Assembly (NCBI GenBank): GCA_964528445.1 | Contig: CAZGSL010000030.1 | Location: forward strand, 1-24,487 | DNA: 24,487 nucleotides | Source: JAXHMM01 sp964528445 | Lineage (GTDB): Bacteria > Bacteroidota > Rhodothermia > Balneolales > Balneolaceae | Direction: 5' to 3' | Part shown: in pieces, positions 1 to 7,248 of the stretch | Layout of the letters: each line of letters starts with the position of its first letter | Position numbering within the stretch: the stretch's first letter is position 1 | Position numbers and translations under genes: made by a program | Notes under the pieces: model-generated | The model's input: only the letters and a program-made list of their open reading frames with translations | What the model was told of the DNA's origin: nothing | Database searches by the model: none

Positions 1-669
1 GGTTTTGTTGAACAGGTTAATCCTGAACTGTCAGAAGAGAATCGCAAGATACGATACTACCGGATGAACCAGGAAGGAGAAATCATTTCGGGCAAAATTC
101 TCGAACAGCGAAGTCTGAAATTCTTGAGGACTCAAACATCCAGGTTTACCCTTGAACACAACAGGCAATCACTATTGAGTTTAACCGATTCCGATGGAAT
201 GATCGGCGCCTGGACGGAAGACTTTCTCTTGAAGCGCTATGATTCCGAGGGGCGTTACCAGGACGCAGTATACTATCCGTACGAGAGGAAAGGAATCAAC
301 GAGCAGGATATCCTTACCCGGTATGATGATCACTGGGAAAACAACCAGGAGGGTGTCCGGAGGTACAGGAACCGCATCCGGGATGCGAATTTACCGGAAC
401 AGTGGCCTTCCCTGAATTCGATGCTGATCGATGATGAAGATCGCATGTGGATCTCGACGGTGGACAATCATCTCGATACTTTCACCTGGTGGGTGCTAGA
501 CGGCTCCGGAGACTTGATTTCCCGTTTTACCCGACCGCAGAATCACACCGTCGTAGCGGTGAAAGACGGCTACGCATATATTCTCATTGAGGAAGGCGGA
601 GGAGAGGAAATCGTACGATATCGTATCTCCATGGAACCGTCCAATACGCAAACGGAAACAATCCGATGA
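1..669 (+). CDS. Six-bladed beta-propeller protein, 5' partial
   Basis: The reading frame is open from base 1 through to the TGA at 667-669, so the gene starts outside the window; the Met codon at 64 is internal. The visible 222 residues are hydrophilic with no membrane segment. The C-terminal part carries propeller-blade motifs: LPEQWPSLNSMLIDDEDRMW followed by a strand ending in WWVLD and then GDLISRF. These align closely with the C-terminus of the next gene, so the two are paralogs. The family (6-bladed beta-propeller, NHL/TolB-like) is usually a secreted or lipid-anchored protein of unknown ligand; a signal peptide cannot be seen here because the N-terminus is missing. Its stop overlaps the next start (ATGA), showing translational coupling. 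Family call fairly sure; function unknown. Confidence 0.75.
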   Translation, partial: GFVEQVNPELSEENRKIRYYRMNQEGEIISGKILEQRSLKFLRTQTSRFTLEHNRQSLLSLTDSDGMIGAWTEDFLLKRYDSEGRYQDAVYYPYERKGINEQDILTRYDDHWENNQEGVRRYRNRIRDANLPEQWPSLNSMLIDDEDRMWISTVDNHLDTFTWWVLDGSGDLISRFTRPQNHTVVAVKDGYAYILIEEGGGEEIVRYRISMEPSNTQTETIR

Positions 670-1892
670 AATCCAAAGCTCTCATACCGCTGGGCATCCT
701 GCTTGTCGCTTTTTGCTTTTCCTGCGGAAGGGAAGACACCGCCCCCGATCCGGACCAACTCCCCCCTGAAATAGAACAACTCGACAATCTCACTGTCATC
801 TCCGCAGACGCCGAGCCGCAATTTGACGCTCTCTTCGAGCGGGAACGCGCTTTCGGCGAAATTTTTGGCCAGGTACAGTTCGGTCCCTCCCCCTACCTGC
901 ATTCCGTGGTTGATGCACAAGGCCGGGTGATTATTCCCAACGAGAGCGAAAAGTTTATCAATGTCTATGATTCCACCGGCACCAAAATCACTACGCTTGG
1001 CCGGGAAGGCAAAGGGCCTGGAGAATTTATCTCCCTCACCCACATGGATATCATCGGAAACGAACTCTATGCCAAAAGCGCCAACGGCATAGGTCTTAAT
1101 TTTTTCTCACTGGACTCCCTCCAACTATCCCAGACGCTCTACCTGGAACCGGAGTTGGAGCAGGAAGTCCGCGACTCCACCTCACTTAGGATTCTTTCTC
1201 CCCGGTTTTACCTTCCCGTGGATCAAAATACTCTGCTCGCAGCCTATCGTGATTATGCCGGACTGGAACCGGCTATACTGCGACTCAAGTTCTACCTCCT
1301 TAACAGGCAGGGAAAGCTGATATCTGAAGAACTGTTCCGGGCCCCTTCCTACGAACGGTTTAGAGTCGAGATATCTATAAATATCCCCGGCGGAGTGGTT
1401 ATTACCACCCTGCCGGTAGGGCGAAAGACCTTGTTTGAAATTGACTCCAATGCCCATATCTACTATGCCCGCACAGACACTCCGCTCGTAGAAGTACGAG
1501 ACACGACCGGTATTTTTCGGCGCGGATTGTATCTGGATGTGCCCAGAGTAGAAGTAAATGCAGATGAAGTGATTAAACAGAAAGGGAATGAATCGCTGGC
1601 TGAGGGCATACGCAAACTGGATCTCCCACCCGTCTGGCCGGCCTTCGACTCCATGATCATCGACGACGAGGATCGGATCTGGATCTCTACCATTGTGGAA
1701 GATTTTGAGGTCTACCAATGGTGGGTACTCGACACGGGAGGCGAACTGCTGGCCCGGTTTGACTGGCCGCGTGACAAGCCCATCGCATATATACGCAACG
1801 GGAAAATCTATACGCGGGAAACAAACCAGGAAAAATACTTCGACCAGATCGTCCGCTATGATATGACGCTCACCGATGCAGCGGGCAGCTAG
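666..1892 (+). CDS. Six-bladed beta-propeller lipoprotein
   Basis: A 408-residue protein whose ATG overlaps the preceding stop in an ATGA junction. Residues 1-20 look like a lipoprotein signal: basic start MKSK, a hydrophobic stretch, then CFSCG with the probable lipidated Cys at 20. The -3 residue is Cys rather than the usual Leu, so the lipobox is not ideal. After a short acidic linker the rest is made of beta-strand repeats typical of propellers, including FINVYDSTGTKITTLGREGK with the GPGEF motif just after it, and a last blade with DDEDRIWIST and WWVLD. This last part matches the upstream gene residue by residue in many places. The likely location is the periplasmic or outer face of a membrane. 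No catalytic residues are recognisable and the ligand is unknown. It converges with the next gene with a 6-base gap. Confidence 0.8.
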   Translation: MKSKALIPLGILLVAFCFSCGREDTAPDPDQLPPEIEQLDNLTVISADAEPQFDALFERERAFGEIFGQVQFGPSPYLHSVVDAQGRVIIPNESEKFINVYDSTGTKITTLGREGKGPGEFISLTHMDIIGNELYAKSANGIGLNFFSLDSLQLSQTLYLEPELEQEVRDSTSLRILSPRFYLPVDQNTLLAAYRDYAGLEPAILRLKFYLLNRQGKLISEELFRAPSYERFRVEISINIPGGVVITTLPVGRKTLFEIDSNAHIYYARTDTPLVEVRDTTGIFRRGLYLDVPRVEVNADEVIKQKGNESLAEGIRKLDLPPVWPAFDSMIIDDEDRIWISTIVEDFEVYQWWVLDTGGELLARFDWPRDKPIAYIRNGKIYTRETNQEKYFDQIVRYDMTLTDAAGS

Positions 1893-1898
1893 GAAAAT

Positions 1899-2834
1899 CT
1901 ACAGTATATCCACCGAGACGCCCGCCGAGAGCACCTGCTTGAGCTGCACCTCCCGGGAGAAATCGCTGTCGTAGATCAGGACGAACTGAAAGGTCATGTT
2001 GAGCGCATCGTTGATCCGTCCGATGATTTCGTTGTTGAAATGCACGTCGGTATGTTCAAGGCTTTCCTGCAGGTTCGTAAAGGTCTCCACTCCCGAGATC
2101 ACCCGGACGTTGGTAAAGAGCTCTTTCTCGAAATTGAGGGCCAACGCGTAACCCGGCTCAAACCGGAAAGACTCCCCGGGCTCCAGGCCGTAGCGGTCCG
2201 ACAGCGTCGTGTCCGATACGATCGTCTGCTTCAGGGCGAGGCCGGCCTCCGCGCTGAAATAATCGGCCGGACTGTAGGCGATTCCGCTTACCTGCGTGAA
2301 GTAGGCGGGTGAGAAAAAATTGGAGATCAGCCGGGGCGAATCGCCGCTGTAGTTGTAACCCGCGTCGAACTGGGTGGTGAAATTGATGTTGGCGAAGGCG
2401 CTCCAGTGCCTGTTTTTGAACTGGTAATTGAATTTGTTGTTCACGGCAATACGGTCATCCGTCTTCCGGGTGCCCTCCTCTTCCAGGCGTGCCTGTCCGT
2501 ATTTTAAATTGACCGAAAACGCGTACGAAAATATATCCTTTCGATACATCAGGTCGAACACTGTGGATGCGGTGATGCTGAGGGTATTCACGCCTCCCCC
2601 GCTCCAGTTGCTGTATGCGGCCTGCGCGCCATTCAGTCCCCCCGACCAGGCGGCCATCCAGCCGTCCAGGGTGTCTTCCACCACCACGGTCTGGTCGATC
2701 CGGGTCATATCCTCTATGGAGATATCATCCTCCGCCAGGATGTTTCCGATTTCAATGGCGTCCTGTGCCTGGACTCCCGATGCGGCCACCAGCAGCAGGA
2801 GCACCGAAGTGCAGGTTATAAGAATCCTGTTCAT
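1899..2834 (-). CDS. DUF3078 family protein, probable outer-membrane beta-barrel
   Basis: I chose the Met at 2834 because it begins a clear signal peptide (MNRILITC, hydrophobic core LLLLVAASG, cleavage near VQAQ) and is preceded by AGAAGG; the frame could start at 2876 but that would put 14 polar residues in front of the signal. The mature part has the DUF3078 hallmark near residues 60-80: GWMAAWSGGLNGAQAAYSNW followed by SGGGVN. It continues with alternating hydrophobic/polar strands (FSYAFSVNLKYGQ, NKFNYQFKNRHWSAFANINF) and ends in strand-like residues with a final Leu, as expected for a small barrel in the outer membrane. DUF3078 proteins are common in Bacteroidota and their role is not established. 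It lies downstream of the PyrR-like gene on the same strand (108-base gap), so it may share its transcript. Confidence 0.75.
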   Translation of the reverse strand: MNRILITCTSVLLLLVAASGVQAQDAIEIGNILAEDDISIEDMTRIDQTVVVEDTLDGWMAAWSGGLNGAQAAYSNWSGGGVNTLSITASTVFDLMYRKDIFSYAFSVNLKYGQARLEEEGTRKTDDRIAVNNKFNYQFKNRHWSAFANINFTTQFDAGYNYSGDSPRLISNFFSPAYFTQVSGIAYSPADYFSAEAGLALKQTIVSDTTLSDRYGLEPGESFRFEPGYALALNFEKELFTNVRVISGVETFTNLQESLEHTDVHFNNEIIGRINDALNMTFQFVLIYDSDFSREVQLKQVLSAGVSVDIL

Positions 2835-2942
2835 TGCCTTCTGTTGTTCTGCGGTAAAATGTCGATGGTAAATCATGGGTTGAGGCCGGCTCGCCTTCGC
2901 CCTGAAAGTACACTTTTTAGGTTTGTGATGGAAAAGGGAAAA

Positions 2943-3449
2943 TCAGCGGGATTCCCCGCGCGTCAGTTCCACCTCCCGTATTTCCTCGTCCTCCACCCGG
3001 ACGTGGACATGCTCGTCGAACTTGGTGGGAATCACCATCCCGGTGAACTGCGCTTCCACCGGAATTTTACGGTGCCCCCGGTCGACGAGCGTAACGGTGT
3101 GGACCGACGTGGGATTCAGCCGCTGAAATACCTGCTGCAGAGCCCGAAACATGGTATGGCCCGAAAATATAACATCGTCCACCAAAACGATGAAATAGTC
3201 TCCCTCATCCTCGGTTCCGGACCACTCCTTTTCATCGACCAGCAGCTGCCGGACTTTAACGCCGTCGCTGTAAATGGGATCCAGGTACTCCGCCAGTTTT
3301 CGGGCCACGATATGTCCCCTTTCGTTGATCCCGATAAGCATCAGGGGATCCGACTCGCGATTGGCTTCGGAAATCTGGAACGCGATGCGCTTGAGTGACC
3401 GCTCCACGCGATCACCGTCCATCAGAATTACGCCGTTGTTGGAGCTCAT
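2943..3449 (-). CDS. pyrR: PyrR-like phosphoribosyltransferase
   Basis: A 168-residue type I phosphoribosyltransferase. The PRPP-binding motif is at residues 88-99 (VLVDDVIFSGHT), with the paired acidic residues and Gly-x-Thr of the family. Further PyrR-like features are IGINERGHIVARKL near 39-52 and LVDRGHRKIPVEAQFTG near 121-137, the latter close to the LVDRGHRELPI segment of Bacillus PyrR. PyrR proteins are uracil phosphoribosyltransferases and, in some Gram-positive bacteria, RNA-binding attenuators of pyr operons. I see no pyr operon beside this gene; pyrF lies about 13 kb away in another transcription unit. It may therefore be mainly an enzyme, or act on remote targets. It is divergent from the DUF2851 gene. 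The family is clear; the exact substrate and any regulatory role are inference. Confidence 0.75.
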   Translation of the reverse strand: MSSNNGVILMDGDRVERSLKRIAFQISEANRESDPLMLIGINERGHIVARKLAEYLDPIYSDGVKVRQLLVDEKEWSGTEDEGDYFIVLVDDVIFSGHTMFRALQQVFQRLNPTSVHTVTLVDRGHRKIPVEAQFTGMVIPTKFDEHVHVRVEDEEIREVELTRGESR

Positions 3450-3567
3450 CGTAAGTACCCAGGTCCTTTGCCGTACTAATTAAAGAGACAATTCTCATTA
3501 AGTCTCGCAAATGGGAATATACCCAATTTGATCGTGATTTTAACGATTATCCGGCAACTCTGAAAAA

Positions 3568-4764
3568 ATGTCCCGTGCGATGAGCGGCTCCCCTCCCTCC
3601 TATTCGGAATCTCTCCTCCAGTGGATCTGGCAAAACCGGCGGTTTGACTTGAGCCGGCTTCAGAGCAGTCGCGGTGAAACCGTTCAGGTTCACCATCCCG
3701 GCCGCCCGAATCCCAGCGACGGCCCCGATTTCCGCTCCGCCCGCGTTACCATCGGGCGATTGACCTGGTACGGTGACGTTGAAGTACACTGGCGAGCCTC
3801 GGACTGGACGGGACACCGCCACCACACCAATCCCGACTACAACCGCGTCATTCTGCACGTCATCTACCAAAGCCGCAAAAGAAAGCCGAGCCGGCGGGCA
3901 GACGGCACACGCATTCCGCAGCTCTACCTGCGCCGGTACATGACCGCGCCGCTCTGCCGATTCCTGGAAGCCTCGGTCAGACGCGACCGTCTCCCGTGCG
4001 GCGGACTTCTTCCGTCTCTTCCGCCGGGGGTGTTCGCCGGACAAATCGCCCGCGCCCATGAACGGTACTTCGAGCAGAAAGTCCGGGATACGCTCCGGTG
4101 GTTTCCCGCCCGGCTCTCCCTCACCGCTGGCTGGAGGCGGATGGCCGGAAAAGCGCTGTTCGACGGACTGGGTATTGCCCACAACCGGCTGCCCATGCGG
4201 GAGCTGTTCGACCTTGCGGCAGGACGCGGCCCCAGCTGGGCCGGCCAGGCGGATTTTCCGGACAGGATGCTGAAGCTCTCCGGCATCGACGGAACGGAGG
4301 AAGAGCGCCGGCGATGGAACCACAAAGGGTGCCGTCCCAACAACCACCCGCGCGTCCGCATACGGCAGGCCGCCTGCGCCTGGCGGTTCCTGCATGGACT
4401 GGATCCGGAGGAAATACGGTCGACCGCTCCCGCCAAACTCTGGAAAAACCTGCTGGCCCGAATGCCCGAGGACAACCCGCTGGGAGAGGAGCGCTCCTCC
4501 ATTCTCTATGCCACTGTTCTGCTTCCATCCCTCTTCCTGCTGGGAGATTTCCTGAATGATTCCGCTCTCAAAAAGCGGGCGCGCCTGGAGTGGAATAGCC
4601 ACCGGGCTCTCATCCCCTCAGGACTGTTGCAGCCTTTCCTGGAAGCCGGCGCGGACGAGATGGAATTCCGTTACCGTCTGGGGGCCGTTTACCAGCTCAG
4701 ACACTATTGCAGGGGACGTGGATGCGACCGGTGTGAGGTGTTTAAACAGGCAATTAAGCCTTGA
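3568..4764 (+). CDS. DUF2851 family protein
   Basis: A 398-residue soluble protein with no signal peptide or membrane segment. The N-terminal third carries the DUF2851 signature: YSESLLQWIWQNRRFD, then VHHPGRPNPSDGPDFRSARV and GDVEVHWRASDWTGH followed by a histidine-rich turn and NPDYNRVILHVIY. The conserved Asp/Glu/His positions around residues 50-95 suggest a metal-dependent fold of restriction-endonuclease type, but that is inference. The C-terminus ends in a C-x4-C-x2-C cluster (HYCRGRGCDRCEVF). The family occurs widely in Bacteroidota and I know of no established function. It is divergent from the PyrR-like gene (118-base gap with no clear promoter that I can defend). Its TGA overlaps the -35 element of the tRNA-Gln promoter. 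Confidence 0.8.
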   Translation: MSRAMSGSPPSYSESLLQWIWQNRRFDLSRLQSSRGETVQVHHPGRPNPSDGPDFRSARVTIGRLTWYGDVEVHWRASDWTGHRHHTNPDYNRVILHVIYQSRKRKPSRRADGTRIPQLYLRRYMTAPLCRFLEASVRRDRLPCGGLLPSLPPGVFAGQIARAHERYFEQKVRDTLRWFPARLSLTAGWRRMAGKALFDGLGIAHNRLPMRELFDLAAGRGPSWAGQADFPDRMLKLSGIDGTEEERRRWNHKGCRPNNHPRVRIRQAACAWRFLHGLDPEEIRSTAPAKLWKNLLARMPEDNPLGEERSSILYATVLLPSLFLLGDFLNDSALKKRARLEWNSHRALIPSGLLQPFLEAGADEMEFRYRLGAVYQLRHYCRGRGCDRCEVFKQAIKP

Positions 4765-4789
4765 TAAGAAACAGGTAAATTCATATCAT
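4761..4789 (+). promoter_or_regulatory. Sigma-70-like promoter of tRNA-Gln
   Basis: TTGATA at 4761-4766 and TATCAT at 4784-4789 are separated by 17 bases; each differs from the classical -35/-10 hexamer at one position. The expected start site near 4796 leaves an 18-base leader before the mature tRNA 5' end at 4815. The -35 box overlaps the stop codon of the DUF2851 gene. The spacing and position are good, but the match to E. coli consensus is only suggestive in this lineage. Confidence 0.5.
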
Positions 4790-4814
4790 CTGAATCTGTC
4801 AAAACTGGCATTAT

Positions 4815-4885
4815 TGCCCGGTCGTCTAATGGCAGGACAGCGGGTTTTGGTCCCGTCAGTGGGGGTTCGAATCCTCCCCGGGCAA
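4815..4885 (+). tRNA. tRNA-Gln (anticodon TTG)
   Basis: A full cloverleaf can be folded. The acceptor stem is TGCCCGG (4815-4821) with CCGGGCA (4878-4884). The D-arm stem is GTC/GAC. The anticodon stem is GCGGG/CCCGT with loop TTTTGGT, placing anticodon TTG at 4847-4849. The variable loop is CAGT. The T arm is GGGGG-TTCGAAT-CCTCC with one G-T pair. The discriminator is A4885, and the CCA end is not encoded (ACA follows). It decodes CAA, and CAG by wobble. It has a promoter upstream and an intrinsic terminator downstream and precedes prs, an order I recall as common in Bacteroidota. Confidence 0.95.
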
Positions 4886-4900
4886 CACATGCTAAACGAT

Positions 4901-4936
4901 GAGAGGATGACTGCGAAGCCATCCTTTTATTTTATT
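4901..4936 (+). terminator. Intrinsic terminator after tRNA-Gln
   Basis: AGGATG (4904-4909) pairs with CATCCT (4920-4925); an inner CT/AG pair closes a GCGA tetraloop, with one A-C mismatch between the two helices. The stem is followed by TTTATTTTATT. This should end the tRNA-Gln transcript 16 bases past the tRNA. Only 24 bases then remain before the prs start codon, so prs may depend on read-through. Confidence 0.65.
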
Positions 4937-4960
4937 CACAACTTCTAGCCGGAGCTTTCG

Positions 4961-5893
4961 GTGGACACACCCCTCGCGATATTTGCCGGAAGGAGCAATC
5001 TTGCTCTTTCGCGTGCCATCGCAGAACACTACGGTACGGACCTGGGGAAGGTTACCATCAAACCTTTTTCAGACGGCGAGCTTTACGTCAAGTACGAACA
5101 GAGCATTCGGGGAGAGGATGTCTTCGTGGTGCAGTCCACCACTCCGCCCAGCGAGAACATCATCGAGCTTCTGTTGCTGCTGGACGCGGCCAAACGGGCC
5201 TCGGCCAAACGCGTGACGGCGGTGATACCCTATTTTGGGTATGCCCGGCAGGACCGGAAGGACCAGCCCCGGGTCTCCATCGCCTCGAAACTGATGGCGA
5301 ACCTGTTAACAGAGGCGGGCGCCGACCGGATCCTTACCATGGACCTGCATGCGTCGCAGATCCAGGGATTTTTTGACATACCGGTGGATCACCTGTACGC
5401 CAGCAGGCTGTTCATCGACTATTTCCAGGAGCAATCCATCCAGAATCTGGTCGTGGTTGCTCCCGACGTGGGAAGCTTGAAGATGGCCCGCTCCTATGCC
5501 AAGCAGCTCGGGGCGCGCCTTGCGTTCATTGACAAGCGGCGCCCCAAGCAGAACGTCGCGGAAGTTATGAATATCGTCGGCGAGGTGTCCGAAAAAAACG
5601 TATTGATCGTGGACGACCTGGTGGATACGGCCGGCACCCTGACCAACGCCGCTTCCGCGCTGAAAGAGCGGGGAGCCCAAAAGATAATCGCGACTTGTAC
5701 GCATCCCATACTCTCGGGACCCGCGTACCAGCGAATAGAAGATTCACCTATAAACGAATTGCTGGTGACCGATACGGTGCCTCTGCGCAAACCATCCGCG
5801 AAGATCCGGGTGCTGAGCGTGGCCGGCATTTTTGCCGAAGCGATGCAGCGAATACATACCAATGATTCCATCAGCGTACTGTTTGATGATTAA
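4961..5893 (+). CDS. prs: Ribose-phosphate pyrophosphokinase (PRPP synthetase)
   Basis: Makes 5-phosphoribosyl 1-pyrophosphate from ribose 5-phosphate and ATP, the precursor of nucleotides, His and Trp. The protein has 310 residues, close to the usual 315. Key motifs are FSDGELYVKYEQSIRGEDVF at 36-55, PYFGYARQDRKD at 90-101, the PRPP synthetase signature DLHASQIQGFFDIPVDHL at 128-145, and the PRPP-binding loop VLIVDDLVDTAGTL at 214-227. The start is GTG, chosen because GGAG lies 6 bases upstream (4951-4954) and the protein then begins just before the conserved IFAGRSN. It is followed by rplY after 19 bases, and pth comes next, so the three are probably one operon. All catalytic motifs are intact. 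Confidence 0.97.
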   Translation: MDTPLAIFAGRSNLALSRAIAEHYGTDLGKVTIKPFSDGELYVKYEQSIRGEDVFVVQSTTPPSENIIELLLLLDAAKRASAKRVTAVIPYFGYARQDRKDQPRVSIASKLMANLLTEAGADRILTMDLHASQIQGFFDIPVDHLYASRLFIDYFQEQSIQNLVVVAPDVGSLKMARSYAKQLGARLAFIDKRRPKQNVAEVMNIVGEVSEKNVLIVDDLVDTAGTLTNAASALKERGAQKIIATCTHPILSGPAYQRIEDSPINELLVTDTVPLRKPSAKIRVLSVAGIFAEAMQRIHTNDSISVLFDD

Positions 5894-5912
5894 TTAAACC
5901 CTTTGAAGCATT

Positions 5913-6638
5913 ATGTCTAATCCACAAGTAGTTGAACTAGAGGCAGAACCCAGGGAGACCGGCAGAAAAGCCGCCAAGGCCCTGCGGGACGCCATGCGTG
6001 TTCCGGCCGTGATGTACGGTCCCAAAACCGATGAAAATCTTCATTTTTCCATCGACGAGCTGGAACTGGAAAAAATCCTGTCGGTAAGCAGGCGGCAGAT
6101 TATCGAGTTGAATATCAACGGCGATACCTACAAGACCCTGCTGAAGGATGTCGATTTTCATCCTATTTCGGACCGGCCGACGCATGTTGATTTCTACGCG
6201 CTTTCGGACGACCACAAGGTGACCCTGAGTATTCCCATTCGCACCACCGGAACCCCTGTCGGCGTGACCGAGGGCGGCGGCCGTATTTTCCAGCCTATGC
6301 ACATTTTGCGTATCAAGGTCCTCCCGGATCGCATTCCGGGCGACTACACCGTTGATATCAGCGAACTGGAGATCGGCGATTCCCTGCACGTCAGCGATCT
6401 TGACCTGGAGGGAATTACGCCCCTGGACGACATGGGGCGAACCATCGTGACCATACGTCCCCCGAAATCCGAGGAACTGCTTACCTCCTCGCTCATTACG
6501 GAAGAACCCGCCGAAGAAGAGCTTGAAGAAGGCGAAGAACTGCTCGAGGGTGAAGAAGAGCTTCCGGAAGGCGAAGAGGCGCCCGAGGAGGAAGAAGATA
6601 TGGGCGAAGAAGAAGACGGAGAGGAAGCGACCGAATAG
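5913..6638 (+). CDS. rplY: Large-subunit ribosomal protein bL25 (Ctc/TL5 type) with acidic tail
   Basis: Binds 5S rRNA in the large ribosomal subunit. The 241-residue form has two domains: an N-terminal L25 domain (about 1-95, with ELEAEPRETGRKAAKALRDA and VPAVMYGP) and a C-terminal TL5 domain (about 96-185, with VTLSIPIRTTGTPVGVTEGG and LEIGDSLHVSDL). From about residue 190 to the end comes a tail of some 50 residues made mostly of Glu, with Gly-Glu-Glu repeats (EGEEL, EGEEE, EGEEA). Such tails exist in other members, but this one is long and compositionally extreme. It lies between prs and pth, an order conserved in many bacteria. Identification is firm; what the tail does is unknown. Confidence 0.95.
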   Translation: MSNPQVVELEAEPRETGRKAAKALRDAMRVPAVMYGPKTDENLHFSIDELELEKILSVSRRQIIELNINGDTYKTLLKDVDFHPISDRPTHVDFYALSDDHKVTLSIPIRTTGTPVGVTEGGGRIFQPMHILRIKVLPDRIPGDYTVDISELEIGDSLHVSDLDLEGITPLDDMGRTIVTIRPPKSEELLTSSLITEEPAEEELEEGEELLEGEEELPEGEEAPEEEEDMGEEEDGEEATE

Positions 6639-6662
6639 GAAGCCAATCCATACTTCTTGCCC

Positions 6663-7220
6663 ATGATTCTTATTGCAGGCCTGGGAAACCCGGGACCGGA
6701 ATACGCCGAGACGCGACACAACATCGGTTTCAAACTGATTGACCGGCTGGCTTCTGCCCTTTCGGTAAACCTCAAGTCTGGCAAGGGCCCTTTTCACATA
6801 GGAAAAGGGCGTCACGGAGAGGAGACGATCCTGCTGATGAAACCGACCACCTACATGAACCGGAGCGGTTCGGCACTTCAGCAGGCGCTCAGCTGGTACA
6901 AGATGGAACCGGAGCAGTCCCTGGTCTGCTACGACGACCTGGACCTGCCGGTCGGGACCATCCGTCTTCGCGCCGGGGGAAGCGCCGGCGGACACAACGG
7001 GATGAAAGACATCATTAGGATGCTGGGGACCGATGGGTTTCCCCGCCTTCGCATGGGCATCGGAAACGACTTCCCGGAAGGGCGGCAGGTGGATTACGTC
7101 CTCTCCCGCTTTGAATCCGGTGAGCTTGAACACGTGGAAGAGTCTTTGGAAATGGCCGAGGAGGCCGTTTTCTTTTTTTGCCGAAACGGCATCGAATCCG
7201 CTATGAATCGCTACAATTAA
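6663..7220 (+). CDS. pth: Peptidyl-tRNA hydrolase
   Basis: Cleaves peptidyl-tRNA released from stalled ribosomes so that the tRNA can be reused. With the ATG at 6663 the protein has 185 residues and begins MILIAGLGNPG, matching the family's start; a TTG two codons upstream (6657) is in frame but less likely. Conserved active-site residues are visible: Asn9 in GLGNPG, the catalytic His19 in TRHNIGF, Asn66 in YMNRSG, the Asp pair at 91-92 in YDDLDLPVG, and Asn112 in GGHNGMKDI. It is 24 bases downstream of rplY and is probably translated from the prs-rplY-pth mRNA. No strong Shine-Dalgarno site lies directly before the ATG. Length and motifs are normal. Confidence 0.95.
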   Translation: MILIAGLGNPGPEYAETRHNIGFKLIDRLASALSVNLKSGKGPFHIGKGRHGEETILLMKPTTYMNRSGSALQQALSWYKMEPEQSLVCYDDLDLPVGTIRLRAGGSAGGHNGMKDIIRMLGTDGFPRLRMGIGNDFPEGRQVDYVLSRFESGELEHVEESLEMAEEAVFFFCRNGIESAMNRYN

Positions 7221-7248
7221 TAACGTTGACCCCTAACCATAACCAGAC

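Noticed and set aside
3485..3506. Inverted repeat GAGAC-N12-GTCTC between the PyrR-like and DUF2851 genes
   Set aside because: Arms of 5 bp with a long spacer are expected by chance, and no promoter element gives it context.
3547..4602. Minus-strand frame opposite the DUF2851 gene
   Set aside because: Antisense shadow without motifs; the plus-strand product is a clear family member.
5937..7133. Minus-strand frame spanning rplY and pth
   Set aside because: It crosses two real genes and reads the Glu repeats as Phe/Leu runs; no support as a gene.
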